Shown: positions 7,779-17,264, counted from the stretch's first letter. The stretch is 64,000 bases of DNA from Bin87 sp034423575 (GCA_034423575.1 DAOUIF010000081.1:1-64000); one strand, 5' to 3'. Translations and numbers: made by a program. The notes: generated from the letters alone by a model not told the origin.

Positions 7779-9161
7779 TCACCGCGCCAACACCGCGGTG
7801 AGAGCCTGAAGTACCTCGTGGTCCTGCTCCGGCAGCACCGTCCTGGGATCCAACCGGACTGCGTCCTCTTCGATACGGGCAATCACCGGTTTCTTTTGCT
7901 CGCGCAGGGCCGACAACACCGATTCCGGAGAGCTGCCCGATGGCGGATCGATGGTCAGAGCCCACGACGGCAATGTTTCACCCGGGAGGCTGCCGCCCCC
8001 GATGGCCGACCGGGCGGGTTCGACGCGCGCGTCGACTAGGTTGGCGGCTAGAGTGGCTCGCCACCCTTCCGCCCGGGAGCACACGTCGTCGGCCGTCGCT
8101 GAGATCATGCGCCAGACGGGAACCCTGGATTCGGCTTCTCCCATCACGTAGTGGACCAGTGTTGCCGTCAGGCTGGCCAGGCTCATTTTGTCTATCCGGA
8201 CCGCGCGCGCCAGGGGATGCCTTTCCAACTGTGCGACCAGATCTCGCTTGCCAACAACGATCCCGGCTTGAGGGCCACCGAGGAGCTTGTCACCGGAGAA
8301 AAATACCAGGCCGACGCCCGCCGCTATGCTCTCTTGGGGCGTAGGCTCGTGGGCCAGGCCGTATCGTTCGGTGGGCAGCAAAGCGCCGCTGCCGACGTCG
8401 TGCAGCACTGGGACCTCTGACGTTTCGCCCAGCGCCACTAGATCCCGCTCGTCGACGAACGCGGTGAAACCCTCCACCCTGAAGTTGCTGGCGTGGGCTT
8501 TCAGGAATGCGCCGGTCTGGTCGCCCATGGCATCGGCGTAGTCCCGTACGTACGTCCGGTTAGTGGTGCCAACGTCGACGAGGGTGCAGCCGCTTTGGCG
8601 CAATACGTCCGGAATGCGGAACCCGCCGCCGATTTCGACCGCTTCGCCGCGAGAAACGATAACCTCGCGGCCGGCCGCCAAAGCGGACAGGCCCAGCAGC
8701 AGGGCAGCCGCGTTGTTGTTCACCGCCAGGGCGGCTTCGGCCCCCGTTATGCGGCGCAACAACGACTGGAGGTGCGCTTGCCGGGATCCCCGTCGTCCGG
8801 TTCCGAGATCGATTTCCAGGTCGGAGTAGCCCCGACCCACCGCGTCGGCGGCGGCCAGGGCGGCGTCACTGAGCGGCGCGCGACCCAGGTTGGTGTGGAT
8901 GACAACACCGGTGGCGTTGATCACCGGACGAGGCGACGGTTCGGCGAGGCTTGCCATCAGCGACAGCACCGCTTCGGCAATCTCCTCGCCGGACGGCGCC
9001 GCCTTGCCCGCCAGAACTCGCCTGCGCGCGCCATCCAGCGCTTCCCGGGCCAACTCCACCACCATCTCGCGCCCGTGGACGTCCACGGCCATTGAGAGCG
9101 AGTCGGCGTTCACCACGCGCTCGACGCTGGGAAGGTTGCGGAGTTCGGAAGCGGTTGTCAT
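7779..9161 (-). CDS. selA: L-seryl-tRNA(Sec) selenium transferase
   Basis: PLP enzyme that converts Ser-tRNA(Sec) to Sec-tRNA(Sec) with selenophosphate. At 460 aa it has the usual length. Diagnostic segments are the N-terminal LRNLPSVERVV, PVINATGVVIHTNLGRAPLS, VNNNAAALLL, VGTTNRTYVRDY, LHDVGSGAL and the PLP-lysine segment FFSGDKLLGGPQAGI. It heads a run of four minus-strand genes. Its presence implies that the organism inserts selenocysteine; selB, selD and tRNA-Sec are not in the window, but two UGA-containing thioredoxin-like genes are, at 19167-20724. Confidence 0.93.
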   Translation of the reverse strand: MTTASELRNLPSVERVVNADSLSMAVDVHGREMVVELAREALDGARRRVLAGKAAPSGEEIAEAVLSLMASLAEPSPRPVINATGVVIHTNLGRAPLSDAALAAADAVGRGYSDLEIDLGTGRRGSRQAHLQSLLRRITGAEAALAVNNNAAALLLGLSALAAGREVIVSRGEAVEIGGGFRIPDVLRQSGCTLVDVGTTNRTYVRDYADAMGDQTGAFLKAHASNFRVEGFTAFVDERDLVALGETSEVPVLHDVGSGALLPTERYGLAHEPTPQESIAAGVGLVFFSGDKLLGGPQAGIVVGKRDLVAQLERHPLARAVRIDKMSLASLTATLVHYVMGEAESRVPVWRMISATADDVCSRAEGWRATLAANLVDARVEPARSAIGGGSLPGETLPSWALTIDPPSGSSPESVLSALREQKKPVIARIEEDAVRLDPRTVLPEQDHEVLQALTAVLAR

Positions 9162-9415
9162 CTATCGCCAAGGCTGCAATGCAGCCGTTCTATCACAAAG
9201 CTCTCGGTGTCGGCTGGTATTCTACCACCTCGTCATCGCCCGGCCCGTCCCGGCGCTGTTGTCGCGCAGGATGGTTGGCAGAGGCAGGACAATCGACAAA
9301 ATCTTACAGGCGTGGGCCCAAGGCGGGCGGTGGGCGCGTTCCGGTTGCGACCGTGATGCGCTATCATAGTGCAAGTCCAGGTTGGGCGAGCGACGCTTGG
9401 CTGTGGCCGGGTACC

Positions 9416-9622
9416 ATGAAACGCAAAACGGTGGGCATCGGAATTATCGTCATCCTGGCCGCAGCCATCGTGTTCGGCACGGTCGGTTCGGTGATGGAAG
9501 TCGTTGCGGCGACCTCCGCTCCCACCGCCACGGGCGAGAGCGAATACGTTGCGAGGTTGGCGCCGACTAAGGACGAGAACCCGGCTTTGGAAGCGTTGAA
9601 GTACGCCTGCCCGTTCCATTAG
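9416..9622 (+). CDS. Small membrane-anchored or secreted peptide, unknown
   Basis: A possible 68-aa protein with an N-terminal basic stretch and one hydrophobic segment (about residues 6-28, GIGIIVILAAAIVFGTVGS), then a Ser/Thr/Ala-rich part and a C-terminal KYACPFH. I recognise no family. There is no good ribosome binding site, so the call is tentative. The 254 bases between selA and this ORF show no other gene. Confidence 0.4.
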   Translation: MKRKTVGIGIIVILAAAIVFGTVGSVMEVVAATSAPTATGESEYVARLAPTKDENPALEALKYACPFH

Positions 9623-9729
9623 GCCGGCATTGCGACCGTGGGCTGACCGTTGGGGTATCCGATCCTTGGGACGATGGGCAACCGACTCCCTGCCCCGTCT
9701 CAGCCCCCCAATCTGCCGCAGGAGAAAAC

Positions 9730-10968
9730 ATGACCCCGGATATCGGTTTGCCTCCGGAGCTTGACGCTCTCAAAACCACCGTCCGCCAGATCATTCGCGA
9801 CGAGTGCGTGCCGCTGGAACCGGAATATCTGGCTAACCCTCCACAGGAAGGCGAGCCGGAAAACGGCGCCCCACGCGGCGTGCTGGAGACCGTGCCCGGT
9901 GTACTGGGCACCCTCTCCGGGGACCAATGGGCCCGCCTGAACAACGTCTCCAAGCAAACCGGTATCTACACCTCTTTCGTACCTGAAGAATACGGCGGCG
10001 GTGGCATGGGCGCACTGGGGCATCTGGTGCTGGAAGAGGAGGTGCATCGCAGCATCGTGCACCTGCCCACCTCTCCAGTGCCGATGTTCATGATCGGGGC
10101 GTGTACGCCGGAGCAGGAGGAGAAATACCTCTATCCCGCCATCAACGGCGACCTGTACTACTCCTTTGGGCAGACCGAGCCTCAGGCTGGGTCGGATCCC
10201 GGCGGGATGATGCAGACCCGCGCCGTGCGCGACGGCGACGATTGGGTCCTCAACGGCACCAAGATGTTCATCTCCGGCGCCGCATCGGCGGATTTCCTGC
10301 TGGTTCAGGCCGTAACTGACCCGGAAAAGATGCAGCGCGGCGGCATCACCATGTTCATCATCGACAACCCGACGCCCGGTGTCGCGTTCGAACCCATCCG
10401 CGTCTGGATCGTCCCCACCAAGGCCCAGCAGCATTACATCCACCTGGACAACGTTCGCGTTCCCCAGACCCAGGTACTGGGTGAGGTTGGGGGCGGATTT
10501 ACCCTGGGACAGCAGTGGCTGGTCCACCACGACCGCCTGCTGCGCGGCGCCATGGCCCTGGGCATCCTCACCCGCGCGCTGGAGATGGCCATCGAGTGGT
10601 CGCAACAGCGCGTTACCTACGGCCGGCCCATCGCCGACCGCCAGGCGATACAGTGGATGCTTACCGACGTCTACATGGACATCATCGCGCTCCGTTCGGT
10701 CGCCCGCGAAACTGCCGCCCGCGCCGACGCCGGCGAGGATGTGCGCGTGGAGGCTTCGATGGTCAAGTACGCCGCCGGCGAATGGGGTTGGCGCAGCATC
10801 GACAAGATCATGCAGGTCTTCGGCGGCATGGGCGAAACCCTGGATCTGCCCATCGCGCACTGGTACCACATGCTCCGCCATGCCCGCATTGGGGGCGGAA
10901 CCTCGGAGATCCATAAATTTGTGATGGCCCGCGCTCTCCTGGGAGGGCGGGTCAACTTCCAGGGATAA
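9730..10968 (+). CDS. Acyl-CoA dehydrogenase
   Basis: FAD flavoprotein of the acyl-CoA dehydrogenase family (412 aa), which introduces an alpha-beta double bond and passes electrons to ETF. Family features are the central FGQTEPQAGSDPGG and TKMFISGA (substrate/FAD strand), then the helical C-terminus with YGRPIADRQAIQWMLTDVYM, MQVFGGMGET and RIGGGTSEIHKFVMAR. AGGAG lies five bases before the ATG. The substrate cannot be told from sequence; the length and N-terminus resemble medium/long-chain enzymes and related CaiA-like proteins. It stands alone, followed 17 bases later by the SIMPL gene. Confidence 0.88.
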   Translation: MTPDIGLPPELDALKTTVRQIIRDECVPLEPEYLANPPQEGEPENGAPRGVLETVPGVLGTLSGDQWARLNNVSKQTGIYTSFVPEEYGGGGMGALGHLVLEEEVHRSIVHLPTSPVPMFMIGACTPEQEEKYLYPAINGDLYYSFGQTEPQAGSDPGGMMQTRAVRDGDDWVLNGTKMFISGAASADFLLVQAVTDPEKMQRGGITMFIIDNPTPGVAFEPIRVWIVPTKAQQHYIHLDNVRVPQTQVLGEVGGGFTLGQQWLVHHDRLLRGAMALGILTRALEMAIEWSQQRVTYGRPIADRQAIQWMLTDVYMDIIALRSVARETAARADAGEDVRVEASMVKYAAGEWGWRSIDKIMQVFGGMGETLDLPIAHWYHMLRHARIGGGTSEIHKFVMARALLGGRVNFQG

Positions 10969-10985
10969 AGCGGGAAGAATCTCAC

Positions 10986-11768
10986 ATGTACGGTATGTCA
11001 ATCCGCACCGTCATATTTCTGGCTGTCGCATCGTTCGCGGTCTTGGGGGCGTCGTGCAGTTTTCAGGCGCCGACGGCATCTTTGTCCGGTGGGCCGGTCA
11101 GCGGCGCGTCCAGCCCGGGTTCTCAAGTCTCGGTGTACCCGTTCGACGCAATTACCGTGGCGGGGTTCGGTAGCGCCAGCGCCCCTCCGGATCTGGTGAA
11201 GCTCTCGCTAGCGGTGTCTGTCACTGCTGATACCGTGGCCGACGCCCGGGAAACCGCCGCCGAAGCGATGACCGATGTGCGTGCTGCCATCAAGCGCCAT
11301 CGCATCCTCAATTCTGACATCGCCACCAGCCATTTCCGCATCCATCCCGAGTACGAGTACGGGCCAGACGGTCGTGAGCAGATCGGGTACACCGTTAGCA
11401 ACGGGTTATCCGTCACCGTCCGGAACGTCGACAAAGCCGCTTCCGTGATAGATGATTCAATTGCTGCCGGCGGAGATCACTTCGTTTTCAACGGCCTCAG
11501 TTTCGGTCTCTCCGACACCTCCGAATTGGAAAAATCTGCCCGCGAAGCTGCCGTCGACGACATGCATGAGAAGGCCGCACAGCTGGCTGAGTTCTCGGAC
11601 CGTGAACTCGGCGACCTCAAGGCGGTTTCCGAAGGTGATTTCGGCGAGCGTCAGTTTGCTTTCCGCGCCGCACTCGCCGCTTCCGAATCAGCGGATTTCG
11701 ACACGCCGATCTCGTCCGGGGAAGTCGCCGTCACCGTGATCATTTCCGGGGTTTACGAGTTGAAGTGA
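10986..11768 (+). CDS. SIMPL-domain (DUF541) exported protein
   Basis: A 260-aa SIMPL-domain protein. The core runs from ITVAGFGSASAPPDLVKLSL to the C-terminal VAVTVIISGVYELK, with the family's GYTVSNGLSVTVRNVDKAASVID in the middle. The N-terminus is a signal peptide ending near LGASCSF, which could be a weak lipobox. Such proteins are periplasmic or cell-surface; their role is poorly defined. Its TGA overlaps a possible GTG start of dcd, and the ATG of dcd follows six bases later. Confidence 0.8.
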   Translation: MYGMSIRTVIFLAVASFAVLGASCSFQAPTASLSGGPVSGASSPGSQVSVYPFDAITVAGFGSASAPPDLVKLSLAVSVTADTVADARETAAEAMTDVRAAIKRHRILNSDIATSHFRIHPEYEYGPDGREQIGYTVSNGLSVTVRNVDKAASVIDDSIAAGGDHFVFNGLSFGLSDTSELEKSAREAAVDDMHEKAAQLAEFSDRELGDLKAVSEGDFGERQFAFRAALAASESADFDTPISSGEVAVTVIISGVYELK

Positions 11769-11773
11769 CGCCT

Positions 11774-12352
11774 ATGGTTCTAAGCGACCGCAGCATCCGC
11801 CGTCAGATCGCCGAGGGGCGCATCGTAGTGAAGCCCGTCGACGACGCCGACATACAGCCGGCGAGCATAGACCTGCACCTGGACAACCGGTTCCTGGTCT
11901 TCTCCAATTCCCGCCAGCCGTATATCGACGTGCGGGAGCCCCTGGACAACTTGACTGAAGAAGTGACCATCGCCGAGAGCGAGCCGTTCATGTTGCATCC
12001 CGGGGAATTCGTGCTGGGCAGCACTCAGGAGCATATTGAGCTCCCGGACGACCTCGTCGCCAGGTTAGAGGGCAAAAGCAGTCTCGGCCGCCTGGGCCTG
12101 TTGATCCACAGCACCGCCGGGTTCGTGGACCCCGGTTGGCAGGGCCGCCTCACGCTGGAGCTGAGCAACGTGGCCCGGCTGCCCATCGCCCTGTACTGCG
12201 GCATGAAGATCGGCCAGATATCCTTCCTGCAATTGACCACCCCGGCGCAGCGGCTCTACGGTTCGCCGGAACTGGGCAGCCGTTACCAGGGCCAGTCCGG
12301 TCCGACCGCCAGCCGCTTTCACCAGGATTTTGCGGGGTCCGGCAGCCCGTGA
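11774..12352 (+). CDS. dcd: dCTP deaminase
   Basis: Deaminates dCTP on the pathway to dUMP/dTMP. The 192-aa chain starts MVLSDRSIRRQI, the usual beginning, so ATG 11774 is preferred to the GTG at 11765. Trimer-fold motifs are IQPASIDLHL, ARLEGKSSLGRLGL and AGFVDPGWQGRLTLELSN with the catalytic Glu, then GMKIGQISFLQL. Whether it also hydrolyses the triphosphate, as in the bifunctional M. tuberculosis type, is not decided from sequence. Its TGA overlaps the GTG of ribD (GTGA). Confidence 0.92.
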   Translation: MVLSDRSIRRQIAEGRIVVKPVDDADIQPASIDLHLDNRFLVFSNSRQPYIDVREPLDNLTEEVTIAESEPFMLHPGEFVLGSTQEHIELPDDLVARLEGKSSLGRLGLLIHSTAGFVDPGWQGRLTLELSNVARLPIALYCGMKIGQISFLQLTTPAQRLYGSPELGSRYQGQSGPTASRFHQDFAGSGSP

Positions 12353-13470
12353 TCACCCTGACCAGTTCCGTAGATCCAATGGCTCGTGCGATCTCGCTTG
12401 CGCAGTCCGCGTTGGGGTCGACCAGTCCTAATCCCGCGGTGGGTGCGGTCATCGTCGGCGAAACCGGGGTGGTGGGTGAGGGGTTCACGTTGCCGCCTGG
12501 TCAGGCGCATGCGGAAGTCGGCGCGTTGCAGCAGGCCGGCCCGTCGGCGCAGGGAGCCACGCTGTACTGCACGCTGGAGCCCTGCTGCCATTACGGGCGC
12601 ACCCCTCCGTGTACCGATGCTATCATTGGCGCCGGCATAGCCCGTGTCGTCTACGCAGTCACCGACCCCAACCCGCGCGTTTCTGGAGGCGGAGCAGCGG
12701 CCCTGCGGGCCGCCGGGATATCGGTCGAACACCGCCCGAACACTAACGCTGACACGCTGTACGAGGCTTTTGCCAAGCACGTGACCACGGGTATGCCCTT
12801 CGTGGTGGCCAAGTTCGCCATGAGCCTGGACGGCAAGATCGCCACCCGCACCGGAGACTCCCAGTGGATCACGGGACCCCACGCCCGCGCCCATGTCCAG
12901 CAGATGCGCAAAGAACTGGATGGAATCATGGTGGGCATCGGCACGGCCCTGGCAGACGACCCGCAGCTGACCGCCCGGGATGACCATGGCGAACCGTTGC
13001 CGGTCAATTTGCAGCCCCTGCGAGTCGTCGTGGACAGCGACGCCCGCACTCCGCCAGGCGCCCGGGTGCTGCGCCAGCCCGGTCGGACTCTGATTGCCAC
13101 GTCCGTTACGTCCGACCCATCGCGCTGTAGGGCCCTGCAGGATGCCGGAGCCGAGGTCTTGTCGTTCCCCGGAACCGACGGACGAGTAGACTTGTCCGGC
13201 CTGCTTGAGCACCTGGGCCGACAGGGCATGGTCAGCCTGTTGGTGGAGGGAGGAGGAGCCGTGCTCGGCACGATGCTGGACGCGCGGTTGATCGACAAGG
13301 TCGCGGTGTTCCTGGGCCCTATGTTGATCGGCGGCGCAGCCGCGCGCTCGCCGATCGAAGGCACTGGCGCGACAACGATGGCCGATGTGTTGCGTCTTGA
13401 ACGCACCACCACCGAAGCAATCGGGCCGGACTGGCTGATCACGGGCTATCCCGCTGGAGGAGGCGACTGA
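12349..13470 (+). CDS. ribD: Bifunctional riboflavin deaminase/reductase RibD
   Basis: Riboflavin pathway steps two and three: deamination of the GTP-derived pyrimidine, then NADPH reduction of the ribose. The N-terminal zinc deaminase has HAE (in GQAHAEVGAL) and the cysteines of LEPCCHYGRTPPC. The reductase half begins near FVVAKFAMSLDGKIAT and includes SQWITGPHAR, GIGTALADDPQLTAR and LLVEGGGAV. The start is the GTG at 12349 overlapping the dcd stop; this gives 373 aa, close to the usual 360-370. ribE follows with no gap. No FMN riboswitch precedes the cluster. Confidence 0.93.
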   Translation: MITLTSSVDPMARAISLAQSALGSTSPNPAVGAVIVGETGVVGEGFTLPPGQAHAEVGALQQAGPSAQGATLYCTLEPCCHYGRTPPCTDAIIGAGIARVVYAVTDPNPRVSGGGAAALRAAGISVEHRPNTNADTLYEAFAKHVTTGMPFVVAKFAMSLDGKIATRTGDSQWITGPHARAHVQQMRKELDGIMVGIGTALADDPQLTARDDHGEPLPVNLQPLRVVVDSDARTPPGARVLRQPGRTLIATSVTSDPSRCRALQDAGAEVLSFPGTDGRVDLSGLLEHLGRQGMVSLLVEGGGAVLGTMLDARLIDKVAVFLGPMLIGGAAARSPIEGTGATTMADVLRLERTTTEAIGPDWLITGYPAGGGD

Positions 13471-14055
13471 ATGTTCACAGGCATCGTGGAAGAAGTGGGC
13501 CAAGTCGGCTCCCTGTCCGATTACAGGCTGGTCATCCAGGCCAAAACCGTGCTGGAGGATGTCCATGTGGGCGACAGCATCTCCGTCAACGGCGCTTGCT
13601 TGACGGTTGTCGAGTTTGACTCCGGGTCTTTCGTGGTCGACTTGGCTCCTGAGACACTACGACGGACGTCGCTGGGTCAGGTTGGAACCGGGGGTGCGGT
13701 AAACTTGGAACGCGCTCTTGCGGCCCATGATCGGATGGGCGGACACATAGTCCAGGGCCACGTGGACGGTACCGGGGACATTACGGGGATCACGCCGGAG
13801 GCCGACTGTTTCATCCTGGAGATCGAGGCGCCGAAGTCTTTGGAGCCCTACATCGTGGAGAAAGGGTTCATCGCGGTTGACGGAATCAGCCTTACGGTGG
13901 TACAAAGTGCGGAACTCCGCTTTACGATTTCCATCATTCCCTTCACGATGCAGCACACGAATTTGCGTGAGCGCGTGATCGGCGACCGGGTCAATCTGGA
14001 GGCGGATATCTTGGCAAAATACGTGGAGAGCCTGCTGGCCGCCAGGTTTGCCTGA
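13471..14055 (+). CDS. ribE: Riboflavin synthase (alpha chain)
   Basis: Last step: dismutation of two 6,7-dimethyl-8-ribityllumazine to riboflavin. The protein (194 aa) begins MFTGIVEEVGQVGS and has the two lumazine-binding repeats, each with a SVNGACLTVV- or AVDGISLTVV-type strand, and GGHIVQGHVDGTG between them. The ATG directly follows the ribD TGA. The lumazine synthase ribH is not in the window. Confidence 0.93.
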   Translation: MFTGIVEEVGQVGSLSDYRLVIQAKTVLEDVHVGDSISVNGACLTVVEFDSGSFVVDLAPETLRRTSLGQVGTGGAVNLERALAAHDRMGGHIVQGHVDGTGDITGITPEADCFILEIEAPKSLEPYIVEKGFIAVDGISLTVVQSAELRFTISIIPFTMQHTNLRERVIGDRVNLEADILAKYVESLLAARFA

Positions 14056-14091
14056 GGTACGGCACCCCACTCCGCTGGATCCAGAATTTAG

Positions 14092-14736
14092 ATGCAATTG
14101 GCAAGCATCGAACAGGGTCTGCAAGACCTGAAAGCGGGCAAATTCCTCATCGTCGTTGACGACGAGGACCGCGAAAACGAAGGCGATCTGGTGATGCCGG
14201 CCGAGTTCGTCACCCCAGAGGCCGTGAACTTCATGGTGACCCACGCCCGCGGGCAACTGTGCATGCCGATGACTGCGGACCGCCTGGCCGAGTTGGACAT
14301 CCCGATGCTGCCCAGCCGACATTCCGACTCGCCGATGCCCACGGCGTTCACCATGCCCGTCGACTACGCAATCGACACTACGACCGGCATTTCGGCACAG
14401 GACCGGGCGGCCACAATCCGCGCCCTGATTGACCCGGAAGCGCGCCCCGAGGACTTCATACAACCCGGCCACCTTTTCCCGCTGCGGTATCACGTCGGAG
14501 GTGTCCTGGTTCGTCCGGGCCATACCGAGGCTATCGTCGATCTCTGCCGTTTGGCTGGTCTGTACCCGGCGGGCGTCGTCTGCGAGATCATGAAAGACGA
14601 TGGCACCATGGCCCGCCTGCCTGATCTGATCCACATGGCGGCACAGCACGAGTTGAATATCCTTTCCATTGCGGACTTGATCGACTACCGCCGCGAGCAC
14701 GACCCGGCAGATCACGTGTCCGTTCGAGAGGGCTGA
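14092..14736 (+). CDS. ribB: 3,4-dihydroxy-2-butanone 4-phosphate synthase
   Basis: Makes the four-carbon unit of riboflavin from ribulose 5-phosphate. The 214-aa stand-alone enzyme has the acidic loop IVVDDEDRENEGDL, MVTHARGQLCMPM, the conserved GHTEAIVDLCRLAG and GVVCEIMKDDGTMAR. All look intact. The next gene, ribBA, has its own complete domain for the same reaction, so the activity is encoded twice in a row. No strong ribosome binding site is seen in the 36-base gap after ribE. Confidence 0.9.
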   Translation: MQLASIEQGLQDLKAGKFLIVVDDEDRENEGDLVMPAEFVTPEAVNFMVTHARGQLCMPMTADRLAELDIPMLPSRHSDSPMPTAFTMPVDYAIDTTTGISAQDRAATIRALIDPEARPEDFIQPGHLFPLRYHVGGVLVRPGHTEAIVDLCRLAGLYPAGVVCEIMKDDGTMARLPDLIHMAAQHELNILSIADLIDYRREHDPADHVSVREG

Positions 14737-14818
14737 CGGCGCCCCGCCAAACGCACAGTCTGAACCCCGGTCGCCGGTCGATTCCGTCAGACAATTTTGC
14801 GCATCCCTCGGAGGAACA

Positions 14819-16051
14819 ATGCCCCTTTGCAGCCTTGATGAGGCGCTCGAAGATCTGACCGCCGGCAAATTTGTCATCGTGGTCGACGACGAGGGGCGCG
14901 AGAACGAGGGCGACCTCTTCCTTTTCGCAGAACACGCCACCCCGCAGGCGATCTCCTTCATGGTGACCCACGCCCGGGGCCTGGTATGCGTTCCGATGCA
15001 GGGCGAACGCCTGGACGAATTGCAGATTCCCAACCTGCGCAGCCGCAACTCCCCGTCACCCCAGCCAACAGCATTCACGACCTCCGTGGACTACAAGCGC
15101 GGTACCTCCACCGGCATCTCAGCCTACGACCGCAGCGCCACCATCCGCGCGCTGATCCATCCCGATTCTCTGCCCGCCGATTTCGTCCACCCCGGCCACA
15201 TGTTCCCTCTGCGGAGCAATCCGGGTGGCGTGTTGAACCGTCCGGGTCATACCGAGGCCATCGTAGATTTGTGCAAACTGGCTGGCGCATACCCTGCCGG
15301 CGTGGTCTGCGAGATCATGAATACCGACGGCACAATGGCCCGGCTGCCGGAATTGGAAACTTTCGCCACCAAGCACGACCTGAAAATCTTCAGCATTGCT
15401 CAACTGATCGCTCACCGGCGGATCAGCGAATCCCTGATCTCGAGAGTTGCGGAAGCCAACCTCCCCACCAGGCATGGCGTGGCGCGGATAATCGGATACC
15501 GCAGTTCGATCGACAGCGGCGAACACGCCGCGTTGGTAGTCGGGGACTGGCAGGAAGGTGATGAGGTGCTGGTTCGCGTGCACAGCGAGTGCCTCACGGG
15601 CGACGCATTCGGCAGCTTGAAATGCGACTGTGGCGAGCAGTTGGACCTTGCCATTCAGATGATTTTCGCCAATGGCTCCGGAGCATTGGTGTATCTGCGC
15701 CAGGAAGGTCGCGGCATCGGCCTGCACAACAAGATCCGGGCCTACTCGCTGCAGGATGAGGGAATGGACACCATCGAGGCCAATGTCGCGCTTGGCTTCC
15801 AACCGGACGAGCGCAAGTACGACCTCGCCGTTCAGATCATGCGCGATCTCAACATCACCCATGCGCAACTGGCCACCAACAACCCGCACAAGATGGCGGG
15901 CATCAGCGGTCTCGGCATCCAGGTCACGGGTCGGGTGAGCTTGGCCGTGCCCCCTAACGATACCAACGAGGAATACATGCGGACCAAGCGCGACAGCATG
16001 GGCCACCTGCTGACTCCCATGCAGCCCAGCCCGCCCGACGTGTCCGCCTAA
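14819..16051 (+). CDS. ribBA: Bifunctional DHBP synthase / GTP cyclohydrolase II
   Basis: A 410-aa fusion. Residues 1-205 are a DHBP synthase (IVVDDEGRENEGDL, HTEAIVDLCKLAG, GVVCEIMNTDGTMAR). Residues about 210-400 are GTP cyclohydrolase II with zinc cysteines in ECLTGDAFGSLKCDCGEQL, the catalytic QEGRGIGLHNKIRAY, and NPHKMAGI near the end. GGAGG precedes the ATG by five bases. The stop codon overlaps the prfB stop on the other strand, leaving no room for a terminator between the convergent genes. Confidence 0.95.
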   Translation: MPLCSLDEALEDLTAGKFVIVVDDEGRENEGDLFLFAEHATPQAISFMVTHARGLVCVPMQGERLDELQIPNLRSRNSPSPQPTAFTTSVDYKRGTSTGISAYDRSATIRALIHPDSLPADFVHPGHMFPLRSNPGGVLNRPGHTEAIVDLCKLAGAYPAGVVCEIMNTDGTMARLPELETFATKHDLKIFSIAQLIAHRRISESLISRVAEANLPTRHGVARIIGYRSSIDSGEHAALVVGDWQEGDEVLVRVHSECLTGDAFGSLKCDCGEQLDLAIQMIFANGSGALVYLRQEGRGIGLHNKIRAYSLQDEGMDTIEANVALGFQPDERKYDLAVQIMRDLNITHAQLATNNPHKMAGISGLGIQVTGRVSLAVPPNDTNEEYMRTKRDSMGHLLTPMQPSPPDVSA

Positions 16052-17152
16052 TCGGCTCCCAGCCGGCTCACCAGCCAGGCTTCGATGAACCCGTCGATGT
16101 CGCCCGCGAGCACCGCGTCCGCGTTGCCCATCTGGTGGTCGGTGCGGTGATCCTTGACCGACTTGTACGGGTGCAGCACGTAACTCCGTATCTGGTTTCC
16201 CCATTCGGCTGAGACCCGTTCGCCACGGAGCGCTGACAATTCCTGAGCGCGCTCCTCTTCGCGCAGCGCCAGGAGCCTGGCCCTCAGTATCCTCATCGCG
16301 TAGTCGCGGTTTTGGTGCTGCGACCGCTCGGTTTGGCACGAGACGACTATCCCGGTGGGCACGTGGGTCAACCGCACGGCAGATGCGACCTTCTGCACGT
16401 TCTGGCCTCCGGGCCCGCTGGAACGGAAGAAGTCCATTTTCAGATCGTCGGACCGCAACTCAATCTCGGAATCATCGTCATCCGCAGCCGGCAGCACCTC
16501 GACGCGGGCGAAGGAGGTTTGCCGCCGTCGTGCCGGATCGAACGGGGAGATGCGCACCAGACGATGGACCCCCACTTCGGCATTGAGGTATCCGAACGCG
16601 TGCTGCCCACCGATTTCCAGCGTGCTGGTCCTGAGGCCGGCTTCGTCCCCGTAGGCCGTGTTCAGCACTTGGACCGGCCGGCTGCTCAGCGACGCCCAGC
16701 TGGAATACATCCCCGTGAGCATCTCGACCCAATCGTGGGAGTCGGTGCCGCCGGCGCCGGAGTGTATGGTCAAAATCGCCGGGCGATCGTCGTAAGGGCC
16801 GGACAGCGTGAGCTCCATCTCCGCCTTTGCCAGGTTGGCGGCGGTTGCCAGCGTCTCCGCCGTCAACTCGTCAGCAACACTCTCGTCGTCGCTTTCTATC
16901 GCCAGCGTGGTGAGCTCAAGCAGATCCCCTACCTGGGACCTCAAGCCGCTCCACAGTTCCACCGAATGCTGTAGCTTGCCCAGCTCCTGCATCTTCCGCT
17001 GGGCGACTGCTGCGTCGTCCCAGAAGCCGGGATCCGACGCCTCCTTTTCCAGTTCTGCGATGGATGCTTCGCGCGCCGCCAGGTCAAAGACGCTCCATGA
17101 CCGCGTCCAACTTGGTGGACATTTCTTCAAGTTGTTGGCGCAGTTCTTCCAT
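16048..17152 (-). CDS. prfB: Peptide chain release factor 2, programmed +1 frameshift
   Basis: Class I release factor reading UAA and UGA. The specificity tripeptide SPF lies in RLVRISPFDPARR and the hydrolysis motif in SSGPGGQNVQKVASAV. The main frame lacks a proper start. The real start is the ATG at 17152-17150, with GGGAGGG upstream; it codes 22 residues ending at CTT (17089-17087). After that TGA stops frame 0, and a +1 slip continues at GAC (17085-17083), joining 17152..17087 to 17085..16048 for about 367 aa, the normal RF2 length. Autoregulation by RF2 level is known for this site. Divergent from thrS. Confidence 0.95.
17083..17097 (-). promoter_or_regulatory. RF2 autoregulatory +1 frameshift site
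   Basis: On the minus strand the sequence is GGAGCGTCTTTGAC: the slippery CTT at 17089-17087, the in-frame TGA at 17086-17084 followed by C, and a Shine-Dalgarno-like GGAG three bases before CTT. This is the classical prfB arrangement, in which slow UGA recognition at low RF2 favours the shift. Confidence 0.93.
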
Positions 17153-17264
17153 CGCGGTTCCCTCCCAGCACACGGAGCTTCAATCGGCTTTCAATTATAA
17201 CCCACCCGCGGAACTCACCTCGTAGCCTGCACACCGCCCCGCCGATGCGGGACACCCCATCCGC

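Noticed and set aside
7736..7882. N-terminal extension of the alpha/beta hydrolase to 7882
   Set aside because: Arg/Cys-rich sequence overlapping the end of selA; GTG 7735 with AGGGG is the natural start.
14056..14091. FMN riboswitch before ribB or ribD
   Set aside because: The gaps are 36 bases or none; no RFN element can fit, and none is seen ahead of dcd.
12319..15078. Long minus-strand ORFs opposite the rib genes
   Set aside because: Shadows of ribD, ribE, ribB and ribBA, which have intact motifs.
16383..17200. Plus-strand ORFs through prfB
   Set aside because: Antisense to a clear release factor with frameshift site.
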